Below, piece by piece: positions 1 to 5,444 of a DNA stretch of 5,444 nt. The DNA comes from Alphaproteobacteria bacterium (GTDB taxonomy: Bacteria; Pseudomonadota; Alphaproteobacteria; Rhodobacterales; Rhodobacteraceae): the NCBI GenBank assembly GCA_024277955.1, contig JAJRUE010000309.1, positions 1 to 5,444 on the forward strand. Direction: 5' to 3'. Position 1 is the first letter of the stretch. Each line of letters begins with the position of its first letter. The notes under the pieces were generated by a model. That model had not been told where the DNA came from. It ran no database searches and saw nothing but the letters and a program-made list of their open reading frames with translations. A program made the translations under genes and the position numbers.

Positions 1-6
1 TATACG
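1..6 (+). promoter_or_regulatory. Possible -10 element for the Sua5 gene
   Basis: TATACG ends 10 bases before the ATG at 17. A -10 here would place the transcript start about 4 bases or less from the ATG, giving a leaderless or nearly leaderless mRNA, which fits the lack of a Shine-Dalgarno. The -35 region would lie left of the window, so this cannot be tested here. Confidence 0.25.
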
Positions 7-16
7 CGGCGTCAGC

Positions 17-964
17 ATGAAAACCATCCGACTGGAACCGGACAGCACCGGAATCGCCCGCGCCGCGCAGATATTGCAGCGCGGCGGGCTGGTCGCCTTT
101 CCGACCGAAACCGTCTATGGCCTCGGCGCCGACGCCCGCAATGATCGCGCCGTCGCCAGTATTTTCGCCGCCAAGAACCGCCCGCAATTCAACCCGCTGA
201 TCGTGCATCTGCCGGACATCGAGGCGGTCGAGGCAATTGCCGAACTGCCCGTCCCTGCCCGCGCCCTCGCCAGCGCCTTCTGGCCCGGCCCGCTGACGCT
301 GGTGCTGAAACGCAAACCGGACTCCGGCCTCTCCGATCTGGTCACCGCCGGACTGGACAGCGTCGCCATCCGCATCCCCGAACATCCGCTGGCGCAATCC
401 CTGCTCCGCGCTGCCGCCACATCGGTCGCCGCCCCCTCGGCCAACCCGTCCGGCAAAATCAGCCCGACCACAGCCGAACACGTCATCGACGGCCTGTCAG
501 GGCGCATCGACGCGGTTCTGGACGGCGGGGTCTGCTCCGTCGGCCTTGAATCCACCATTATCGGATTTGACGGCAACACCCCTGTGCAACTACGTGCCGG
601 TGGCCTGCCGCCGGAGGCCATCGAGGCCCTTCTCGGTCAGCCCCTGCACGCCGCCCAAGGTGGCAAAATCACCGCCCCCGGCCAGCTACAATCGCACTAC
701 GCGCCCGAGGCCACGATCCGCCTGAATGCCGACACCCCGACCAACGGCGAACTGCTGCTCGCCTTCGGCCCGTCCGGGGGCACACTCAACCTCTCGCCAA
801 GCGGCGACCTGCACGAGGCCGCTGCCAATCTTTTCGCATATCTCAGAAAAATCGATGCGCTGGCCGCCGCCGCGGGCAAAACCATCGCCGTCAGCCCGAT
901 CCCGCACAAGGGTCTCGGCATCGCCATCAACGACCGCCTGACCCGCGCCGCCGCGCCGCGTTAG
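17..964 (+). CDS. Threonylcarbamoyl-AMP synthase, Sua5 type (tRNA t6A synthesis)
   Basis: Cytosolic enzyme of the Sua5/YrdC family. The family makes threonylcarbamoyl-adenylate from threonine, bicarbonate and ATP, which TsaD and its partners transfer to A37 of tRNAs reading ANN codons. At 315 aa it is the long Sua5 form rather than the ~190-aa YrdC/TsaC form. Visible YrdC-fold motifs are FPTETVYGLGADA (28–40), KNRPQFNPL (53–61), WPGPLTLVL (89–97), PSANPSGKISPT (140–151) and GLESTII (176–182). The linker motif APGQLQSHYAP (220–230) leads into a C-terminal Sua5 domain (about 235–315) ending in GLGIAINDRLTRAAAPR. No clear Shine-Dalgarno precedes the ATG at 17; a TATACG element lies at 1–6. The start fits the family N-terminus, so the gene looks complete. 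Its stop overlaps the stop of the convergent YqgE gene. Identity is very secure; the symbol is left blank because tsaC, sua5 and ywlC naming varies. Confidence 0.96.
   Translation: MKTIRLEPDSTGIARAAQILQRGGLVAFPTETVYGLGADARNDRAVASIFAAKNRPQFNPLIVHLPDIEAVEAIAELPVPARALASAFWPGPLTLVLKRKPDSGLSDLVTAGLDSVAIRIPEHPLAQSLLRAAATSVAAPSANPSGKISPTTAEHVIDGLSGRIDAVLDGGVCSVGLESTIIGFDGNTPVQLRAGGLPPEAIEALLGQPLHAAQGGKITAPGQLQSHYAPEATIRLNADTPTNGELLLAFGPSGGTLNLSPSGDLHEAAANLFAYLRKIDALAAAAGKTIAVSPIPHKGLGIAINDRLTRAAAPR
961..964. other. Convergent 4-base stop overlap (Sua5 / YqgE)
   Basis: The plus-strand TAG at 962–964 and the minus-strand TAA (complement of 961–963) overlap within TTAG. There is no room for an intergenic terminator, so each transcript must end inside the opposing gene or run antisense to it. 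Confidence 0.95.
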
Positions 965-1572
965 GCCCGGCCACCCTCGGCCGAGAGCATCGCCGGATCG
1001 AACCCGAGGCTCTTCATCGCCGCGCTCCAGCGCTCCGGCACCGGCGTTCCGAAAACAATTTCCGGCGCGGCATCGCAAATCAGCCAGCCATTCGCCTGAA
1101 TTTCCCCCTCCAGCTGCCCGGGACCCCAGCCGGAATAGCCCAGACACAGCAACCGCTGCTCCGGCCCCTTGCCGGCCGCAATATCGCGCAGCACATCCAT
1201 CGTGGCGGTCATGGCAAAATCATCGTTGATCGCCATGGTCCCGCTCTCGGCAAAATAGTCGGTCGAGTGCAACACAAACCCGCGCCCGTGTTCCACCGGC
1301 CCGCCGAACATCACCTCGGTGCCGTCGGCCACACCGGTGCCGATAATATCCAGCTGTTCCATCAGTTTGGGGAAATCGAGGTTCTGCGCCGGACGATTGA
1401 TCATCAGCCCCATCGCCCCTTCGGGCGTGTGGGCGCACATGAAAATCACGGCGTGCTCGAACCGAGGATCGCCCATTCCGGGCATCGCCACCAGAAACTT
1501 GCCATCCAGAAAGGGGATTTCTTCTACGTCGGTTTTTGTCATACCAGTAAGATGTTGCCATTCGCGCGACAT
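961..1572 (-). CDS. YqgE/AlgH family protein (UPF0301)
   Basis: Soluble protein of the YqgE/AlgH family, whose biochemical role is unsettled; AlgH was linked to alginate regulation in Pseudomonas. Family motifs are clear: GKFLVAMPGMGDPRF (24–38), the MCAHTPEGAMGLMINR stretch (45–60), FGGPVEHGRGFVLHS (89–103), GYSGWGPGQLEGEI (145–158), NGWL (161–164) and a C-terminal ERWSAAMKSLGFDPAMLS. At 203 aa it is about family length. The start is uncertain. The ATG at 1572 has a strong AGGAGAGG upstream, but 13 bases separate them, longer than usual. Met11 (codon 1540–1542) would still leave a normal N-terminus but has no Shine-Dalgarno. The first ten residues (MSREWQHLTG) are not part of the recognisable core. 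It is divergently oriented from the DsbD-like gene and convergent with Sua5. Family assignment is secure; function is unknown. Confidence 0.95.
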   Translation of the reverse strand: MSREWQHLTGMTKTDVEEIPFLDGKFLVAMPGMGDPRFEHAVIFMCAHTPEGAMGLMINRPAQNLDFPKLMEQLDIIGTGVADGTEVMFGGPVEHGRGFVLHSTDYFAESGTMAINDDFAMTATMDVLRDIAAGKGPEQRLLCLGYSGWGPGQLEGEIQANGWLICDAAPEIVFGTPVPERWSAAMKSLGFDPAMLSAEGGRA

Positions 1573-1637
1573 TACAAGGTTAATGCCTCTCCTATTTGTG
1601 ACTTTTTCTCGACCGCCGGACCCCCTATATACGCAGC
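1573..1637. promoter_or_regulatory. Divergent promoter region, YqgE / DsbD-like
   Basis: These 65 bp are the only gap between two divergently transcribed genes, so promoters for both should lie here or just inside the coding ends. TATATA at 1626–1631 reads the same on both strands. For the plus strand it would put the transcript start near the ATG at 1638, giving a leaderless message. For the minus strand it would give a leader of roughly 45 bases carrying the AGGAGAGG. No convincing -35 hexamer is visible at 16–18 bp spacing on either strand, so the exact promoters are inferred. Confidence 0.45.
1586..1593 (-). promoter_or_regulatory. Shine-Dalgarno upstream of the YqgE gene
   Basis: The minus strand reads AGGAGAGG here, the best ribosome-binding sequence in the window. 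It ends 13 bases before the ATG at 1572. The spacing is long, and only one base separates it from an in-frame ATT codon (1582–1584), so either the spacing is tolerated or the true start is unusual. Confidence 0.45.
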
Positions 1638-1647
1638 ATGCGTATAT
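1627..1647. repeat. 9-bp-arm inverted repeat across the DsbD-like start codon
   Basis: Left arm ATATACGCA (1627–1635) and right arm TGCGTATAT (1639–1647) are perfect reverse complements around a 3-base centre, GCA. The ATG at 1638–1640 lies in the centre and the first bases of the right arm. It could be an operator covering the start and -10 region, or an RNA hairpin hiding the start codon if transcription begins upstream. The repeat is read directly; its function is unknown. Confidence 0.7.
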
Positions 1648-2435
1648 TCATCACCCTGCTCTTCGCCCTTTTCGCCACCGCCGCCACGGCAAACGAGGAT
1701 TACGGCAACGTCGAATACCTCGACGGCTGGCGCCTGCCCGACGGCAGCTACCAGACGGCCATCGTGTTCAATCTGGAAGACGGCTGGAAAACCTACTGGC
1801 GCGTCCCCGGCCCCGCAGGGTTGCCGACGACCTTCAACTGGACCGGCTCGCGCAATATTTCCGACGTGGTGATCGACTGGCCCGCACCCTATGTGTTTGA
1901 ATCCTACGGCCTCTATTCCTTTGGCTACAAGGGGCAGGTGGTGCTGCCCGTGCGCCTTGTGCCGGTCAACCCCGACAAGCCGGTGGAGGTCGACATGCGC
2001 ATGGAGTTCGGCGTCTGCTCGGACATCTGTGTGCCGGCCAACGCCCGCCTGCAGACCGCGCTCGACACCAGCTCCGCGCCCGAGGGCAAAGCCCTGATTT
2101 CCAAAGCCCTGACCAAGATCGCCCTGCCTCTGACCAAAGGCGGCGTCAGCGCCATCAACTGCGCCCTGTCCCCGAACCCGCGCGGCATGAACATCGCCGC
2201 ACAGCTGCAATTCTCCGGTACTCCGGCAGGCGAGCAATATGTGGTCATGGAATATGACAACCCCGACATCTGGATCGACGTGTCGGATCTGGAGCGCAAC
2301 GGCCGCAATGTCACCGCCAACAGCACTCTGGAATTCTACGGCTCCGGCGCTCTGGCGCTGGATCGCAGCAAACTGCGCGTGACGCTCCTGCAAGGCGGGA
2401 AGGCCTACGAAACCACCGGCTGCCCCGCGCGCTAG
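1638..2435 (+). CDS. Secreted stand-alone ScsB/DsbD N-terminal-like thiol-redox protein
   Basis: Predicted periplasmic protein of 265 aa. Residues 1–18 form a signal peptide: Arg at position 2, a hydrophobic run ITLLFALFATAA, and an ATA site before NEDY. There is no lipobox. The mature part resembles the alpha domain of ScsB/DsbD-type disulfide reductases: DGWKTYWRVPGPAGLP (48–63), a WPAPYVFESYG stretch (81–91), GYKGQVVLPV (96–105), then FGVCSDICVP with Cys127 and Cys131 spaced C-x3-C. In full-length relatives such paired cysteines accept electrons from a membrane domain and pass them to periplasmic proteins. Here there is no CcdA-like membrane domain and no thioredoxin domain, so a partner elsewhere is needed. 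Cys175 and Cys262 are additional. No Shine-Dalgarno precedes the ATG, but the signal peptide supports this start. The stop overlaps the convergent methyltransferase. Fold family is likely; substrate is unknown. Confidence 0.88.
   Translation: MRIFITLLFALFATAATANEDYGNVEYLDGWRLPDGSYQTAIVFNLEDGWKTYWRVPGPAGLPTTFNWTGSRNISDVVIDWPAPYVFESYGLYSFGYKGQVVLPVRLVPVNPDKPVEVDMRMEFGVCSDICVPANARLQTALDTSSAPEGKALISKALTKIALPLTKGGVSAINCALSPNPRGMNIAAQLQFSGTPAGEQYVVMEYDNPDIWIDVSDLERNGRNVTANSTLEFYGSGALALDRSKLRVTLLQGGKAYETTGCPAR
2432..2435. other. Convergent 4-base stop overlap (DsbD-like / RNA methyltransferase)
   Basis: The palindrome CTAG supplies a TAG stop to both strands: 2433–2435 on plus and the complement of 2432–2434 on minus. 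This is the second convergent pair in the window with a 4-base overlap. Confidence 0.95.
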
Positions 2436-3613
2436 GTTTTGCGCAACCGCGCGCAATAGAACCCGTCGCCGCCCTGCACGGGCGTCAGCCGCAGCTCTCC
2501 GTCCAGCTCCCAATCGGGATGGCGCGCCAGAAACGCCGCCACCTGATCGCCGTTCTCCGCCTGCAGGATCGAGCAGGTGGCATAGGCCATCACCCCGCCC
2601 TGTTTGACGTAACCTGCCGCCGTATCCAGAATCTCCGCCTGCACGCCGGTCACCTTGTCGATAAATCCCTGATCGAGGCGCCACTTCCCGTCCGGATTGC
2701 GCCGCCACGCCCCCGTGCCGGTGCAAGGCGCATCGACCATCACCAGATCGCAGGCGGGCTGTTTGCGCGCCAGCTGTTCCGAGGTCACAACCTCGACCTC
2801 CGCCCCCGCGCGCCGCGCGCGCTCCGGCAAATCCTTCATCCGGCCCGCATTGGCGTCATGCGCCAGCAACCGGCCCCTGCCCTGCATATCCGCCGCCAGC
2901 GCCAGCGTCTTGCCACCACCGCCTGCACAATAATCCAGCACCACCGTGTCCGGCTTCGCCCCGCAAAACGCCGCAACGGCCTGCGAGGACACATCCTGCA
3001 ACTCCACCAGCCCGTAGTCATAGGCCAGTGATCGCGCCAGCTTGCGCGGGTTTTCAACAATCCTGAGGGCATTTTCCGCCAGCGGGTGCGGCTCGGTAAA
3101 GATCAGGTCCCGCGCCAGCATCCGCTCGGCGTCTTCTATCGTTGCCTTCAGCCGGTTCATCCGCAAATCGACAGGCGCGCGCTGCTGCATCGCCCCCATC
3201 ACCGCAGGCAGTTCCTCGCCCAGCGAGCGCATCAACTCCGGCAACAGAAAATCGGGAAAATCATAGGCCACCGGCAGCGAAGCCTCGCCCGCCGCCCCCA
3301 GCCGCGCCTGTTCTTCGGCGCTCAAAGGCTCCGGCGCAAAGCGTTCACCGGAAAACAGCGCCCCGAGGTCCTCCCCCGCCAGCGCCTGATGCGCCATCAC
3401 CAGCCCGCGCCCGCTCAAATCGCCCGCATAATGGGCCAGCGAGCGTTTCCGGCGCAGACAGTCAAACACCACATCGCGCACCGCCGCACGGTCCTTGGAC
3501 CCCGCATAACGGTTCTGCCGCGCCCAGCGCGTCAACGCACGCTCCGCCGGTTCTCCGGTCAGGATATCGTCAAGCAACGCAATAGCGGCAGAAAGGCGGG
3601 CAGCAGGAGTCAT
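2432..3613 (-). CDS. RsmB/NOP-family RNA (cytosine-5) methyltransferase
   Basis: SAM-dependent m5C RNA methyltransferase, 393 aa, cytosolic. An all-helical N-terminal region (about 1–80, RLSAAIALLDDILTGEPAER onward) precedes the RsmB/NSUN core. Core motifs in order are VDLRMNRLKAT (148–158), VELQDVSSQ (203–211), SAM-binding VLDYCAGGGGKT (225–236), motif IV DAPCTGTG with Cys297, motif VI YATCS with Cys347, and the terminal GGDGFYCARLRK. Both cysteines of the family mechanism are present: the motif VI one attacks C6 and the motif IV one aids release. Motif I has CAGGGGKT where E. coli RsmB has CAAPGGKT. E. coli RsmB methylates C967 of 16S rRNA, but alphaproteobacteria often carry several paralogues, so the target is not assigned and no symbol is given. 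It is probably the last gene of the guaB operon visible here. GGAAGG ends 2 bases before the ATG, a short spacing. Confidence 0.95.
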   Translation of the reverse strand: MTPAARLSAAIALLDDILTGEPAERALTRWARQNRYAGSKDRAAVRDVVFDCLRRKRSLAHYAGDLSGRGLVMAHQALAGEDLGALFSGERFAPEPLSAEEQARLGAAGEASLPVAYDFPDFLLPELMRSLGEELPAVMGAMQQRAPVDLRMNRLKATIEDAERMLARDLIFTEPHPLAENALRIVENPRKLARSLAYDYGLVELQDVSSQAVAAFCGAKPDTVVLDYCAGGGGKTLALAADMQGRGRLLAHDANAGRMKDLPERARRAGAEVEVVTSEQLARKQPACDLVMVDAPCTGTGAWRRNPDGKWRLDQGFIDKVTGVQAEILDTAAGYVKQGGVMAYATCSILQAENGDQVAAFLARHPDWELDGELRLTPVQGGDGFYCARLRKT

Positions 3614-3615
3614 GC

Positions 3616-3621
3616 CCTTCC
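3616..3621 (-). promoter_or_regulatory. Shine-Dalgarno-like site of the RNA methyltransferase
   Basis: The minus strand reads GGAAGG, 2 bases before the ATG at 3613. An in-frame TGA at 3644–3646 and no start codon between exclude an upstream start. An upstream CCCTT (complement of 3646–3650) could pair with AAGGG (complement of 3615–3619), which includes part of this site. Confidence 0.4.
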
Positions 3622-3653
3622 AATACCAAAACCGCGATAATCCTCAAGGGAAT

Positions 3654-4079
3654 TCACCACCCGCCCAGCATTCCCAGCCCGAGCGAGACCCAGCCGAGCA
3701 GCAGTGCCACCAGACCGAACAGGTAGACGTTGAAACGCCGGCGCACATCGTTGGTCCCCACATGGATGGCCCGATGCCAGAAGCGCGAGACCATGAACAG
3801 CGCCGCGCCTGCCGCCACACCCCAGTTGGCCGCATCCACAGCCACCGCCAGCAGCACCAGCACATACAGCAATATCGGGGTTTCAAACTGGTTGTGCGCG
3901 TTGTTCTGGAACTGCCGCACCCGCGCAGGATATTTCGAGGTCTCCAGCGCAATATCGCCCAGCGAGACCTCGCGCGCCTTCAAGCTAGCCACCCGCACCA
4001 TACCCATACGATAGATCGCCCAGAAGGTCAGGGCGACCTGCAGAAACACGGCAACAAGGGCAATATTCAGCGGCGTCAT
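3654..4079 (-). CDS. MAPEG-family integral membrane protein
   Basis: Small membrane protein of 141 aa, the usual length for MAPEG proteins (membrane-associated proteins in eicosanoid and glutathione metabolism). Four hydrophobic helices are visible at about 4–23, 67–84, 86–103 and 117–138. Between the first two lies the family signature: Arg53 and Arg55, Asn59 and Asn60, then NQFETP (63–68) running into helix 2. Eukaryotic members are glutathione transferases or leukotriene synthases; most bacterial members have no known substrate, and nothing here identifies one. The ATG shares its A with the TAA stop of guaB (TAATG), and only a weak GGATGGG precedes it, so translation probably depends on re-initiation after guaB. 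It is followed after 40 bp by the RNA methyltransferase. The family call is secure; catalytic activity is unproven. Confidence 0.93.
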   Translation of the reverse strand: MTPLNIALVAVFLQVALTFWAIYRMGMVRVASLKAREVSLGDIALETSKYPARVRQFQNNAHNQFETPILLYVLVLLAVAVDAANWGVAAGAALFMVSRFWHRAIHVGTNDVRRRFNVYLFGLVALLLGWVSLGLGMLGGW

Positions 4080-4081
4080 TA
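4077..4081 (-). promoter_or_regulatory. TAATG stop-start junction, guaB to MAPEG
   Basis: The minus strand reads TAATG: the guaB stop (TAA) and MAPEG start (ATG) share one base at 4079. Such junctions typically mean one mRNA and translational coupling. Confidence 0.8.
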
Positions 4082-5444
4082 TCCCATCCGGTAATTGGGG
4101 CTTTCGCGGGTGATCTGCACGTCATGCACATGGCTTTCCTTCAGCCCTGCGCCGGTAATCTTCACAAACTGGCAGCCAAAACGCATTTCGTCAATCGTTG
4201 CGTTGCCGGTGTAGCCCATAGCCGCGCGCAAACCACCAATCATCTGGTGCAGGGTTGCCCCCGCCGCACCCTTGTAGGGCACCTGCCCCTCGATGCCCTC
4301 GGGCACCAGTTTCTCGTTGGAAACTTCCTTCTGGAAATAGCGATCAGCCGAGCCGCGCGCCATGGCACCGACCGAGCCCATACCGCGATAGGCCTTGAAC
4401 GAGCGCCCCTGATACAGGATCACATCGCCCGGCGCCTCGTCCGTGCCGGCCAGCATGGAGCCGACCATGGCGCAACTCGCGCCCGCCGCAATCGCCTTGG
4501 CAAAATCGCCCGAGAACTTGATCCCCCCGTCGGCGATCACATGATCGCCGGTTTTCGCCGCTTCCTTGGCACAATCGGAAATCGCGCTCATCTGCGGCAC
4601 CCCGACACCGGCCACCATACGCGTCGTGCAAATCGAGCCCGGCCCGATCCCCACCTTCACCGCATCCGCACCGGCATCGAGCAAGGCCCGCGTCGCCGCC
4701 GCCGTCGCCACGTTGCCGGCCACAACCTGCACATCACTATTATACGCCTTGATCCGCTGCACCGCCTCCGGAACACTGGCCGAGTGCCCGTGCGCCGTGT
4801 CGATCACCACCAGATCCACCCCCGCATCGACCAGCGCGCAGGACCGCTCAAATCCGGCGTCCCCCACGGTCGAGGCCGCAGCCGCCCGCAGCCGCCCCAT
4901 GTCGTCCTTGCAGGCATTGGGGTTCAGCACCGCCTGTTCAATGTCCTTGATGGTCAGCAGGCCGGTCAGCTCGTTGCTGTCATTCACCACCAGCAGTTTC
5001 TCGATCCGGCGCGCCTGCATCAAGCTCTTGGCTTCGGCCAGATCGAAAGGCTCGCGCAGCATCGCCAGATTTTCCGAGGACATCATCACCGAAACCGGCG
5101 TCTTGTCATCCGTGGCGAAACGCATGTCGCGGTTGGTGACGATCCCCACCACCTTGCCGTCCGGCCCGACCACGGGGAAACCGGTGATCTTGTAGCGTTC
5201 CTGCAAGGCCTTGGCATCGGCCAGCGTCTGCTCCGGCGTCAGCGTGATCGGGTTCTCGACCAGACCGCTTTCAAACCGTTTCACGGCGCGCACCTGTGCG
5301 GCCTGTTCATCCACGTCCAGATTGCGGTGGATAACGCCCAGCCCGCCGGCCTGCGCCATGGCAATCGCCATCTTCGCCTCGGTCACCGTATCCATCGCCG
5401 AGGAGATCAGCGGAATGTTCATCGCTATGGTCGGCGTGACAAAA
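4079..5444 (-). CDS. guaB: IMP dehydrogenase (partial, N-terminus beyond right edge)
   Basis: Cytosolic enzyme oxidising IMP to XMP with NAD+, the committed step of GMP synthesis. The reading frame is open to the window edge. The first in-window ATG (5420–5422) is internal: FVTPTIA precedes MNIPLISSAMDTVTEA, as in family members, and about 35–40 residues are missing by comparison with E. coli GuaB. Two CBS motifs (Bateman module, roughly 4930–5255) are inserted in the barrel; they bind adenine/guanine nucleotides in relatives. The catalytic loop is GIGPGSICTTR, with the nucleophilic Cys at 4628–4630. ADGGIKFSGD follows, then YRGMGSVGAM, and the mobile flap with the catalytic Arg-Tyr pair at 4337–4342 and EGIEGQVPYKG. 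The end is HVHDVQITRESPNY. All key residues are intact. It is the first visible gene of the minus-strand operon; its promoter lies outside the window. Confidence 0.97.
   Translation of the reverse strand, partial: FVTPTIAMNIPLISSAMDTVTEAKMAIAMAQAGGLGVIHRNLDVDEQAAQVRAVKRFESGLVENPITLTPEQTLADAKALQERYKITGFPVVGPDGKVVGIVTNRDMRFATDDKTPVSVMMSSENLAMLREPFDLAEAKSLMQARRIEKLLVVNDSNELTGLLTIKDIEQAVLNPNACKDDMGRLRAAAASTVGDAGFERSCALVDAGVDLVVIDTAHGHSASVPEAVQRIKAYNSDVQVVAGNVATAAATRALLDAGADAVKVGIGPGSICTTRMVAGVGVPQMSAISDCAKEAAKTGDHVIADGGIKFSGDFAKAIAAGASCAMVGSMLAGTDEAPGDVILYQGRSFKAYRGMGSVGAMARGSADRYFQKEVSNEKLVPEGIEGQVPYKGAAGATLHQMIGGLRAAMGYTGNATIDEMRFGCQFVKITGAGLKESHVHDVQITRESPNYRMG

Noticed and set aside
2439..2456. 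Hairpin TTGCGC / GCGCAA with a 6-base loop just after the DsbD-like stop.
   Set aside because: No T run follows on either strand and the stem is only 6 bp inside the methyltransferase coding end, so it is not supported as an intrinsic terminator.
1572..2726. Long minus-strand reading frame (384 codons) opposite the DsbD-like gene, ending in a TAATG junction with the YqgE start.
   Set aside because: Its product is a Gly/Ala/Arg/Val-rich sequence with no recognisable motif. It lies opposite a gene with a signal peptide and family motifs, and begins inside the methyltransferase. This is typical shadow coding in GC-rich DNA; the TAATG looks coincidental.
2519..3640. Several plus-strand open frames opposite the RNA methyltransferase.
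   Set aside because: They encode Arg/Pro/His-rich sequence without motifs, while the minus strand carries all methyltransferase motifs in one intact frame.
4566..5195. 209-codon plus-strand frame opposite guaB.
   Set aside because: Ser/Thr/Ala-rich with no family resemblance, and fully antisense to the conserved IMP dehydrogenase core.
5420..5422. ATG as the true start of IMP dehydrogenase.
   Set aside because: The frame stays open to the window edge and the residues before it (FVTPTIA) match the family's expected sequence, so the ATG is internal and the gene is cut by the window.
1..5444. Defence system, mobile element, CRISPR array, tRNA or rRNA in the window.
   Set aside because: The six housekeeping-type genes account for nearly all bases. 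The gaps are 16, 65 and 40 bp, too short to hide such elements, and I see no terminal repeats or transposase motifs.

Overview
The window reads as an ordinary stretch of GC-rich, compact chromosome from an alphaproteobacterium, most likely in the Rhodobacterales/Roseobacter group. That placement rests on remembered family flavour: the Sua5 C-terminus, the YqgE and IMP dehydrogenase sequences, and the guaB–MAPEG–RsmB/NOP arrangement. No rRNA or other marker confirms it. There are six protein genes and almost no intergenic DNA. I see no RNA gene, insertion sequence, CRISPR array, phage remnant or attachment site.

Layout, left to right. 17–964 (+) is a Sua5-type threonylcarbamoyl-AMP synthase for tRNA t6A synthesis. 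961–1572 (-) is a YqgE/AlgH-family protein, meeting Sua5 tail-to-tail with a 4-base overlap. 1573–1637 is a 65-bp divergent promoter region. 1638–2435 (+) is a secreted, stand-alone ScsB/DsbD N-terminal-like thiol-redox domain. 2432–3613 (-) is an RsmB/NOP-family RNA m5C methyltransferase, again overlapping its convergent neighbour by 4 bases. 3654–4079 (-) is a small four-helix MAPEG-family membrane protein. 4079–5444 (-) is IMP dehydrogenase (guaB), whose N-terminus lies beyond the right edge.

Transcription and function. The three minus-strand genes on the right form a likely operon, guaB > MAPEG > RNA methyltransferase. The guaB stop and MAPEG start share one base (TAATG), and 40 bp separate MAPEG from the methyltransferase. 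Sua5 and the methyltransferase modify RNA and GuaB makes guanine nucleotides, so a loose translation/growth theme is possible, but no common pathway links all six genes.

The least ordinary items are a 9-bp-arm inverted repeat across the start codon of the DsbD-like gene, two plus-strand genes without Shine-Dalgarno sequences but with TATA-like elements close to their start codons, and the missing membrane partner of the DsbD-like domain. I found no convincing undescribed system.
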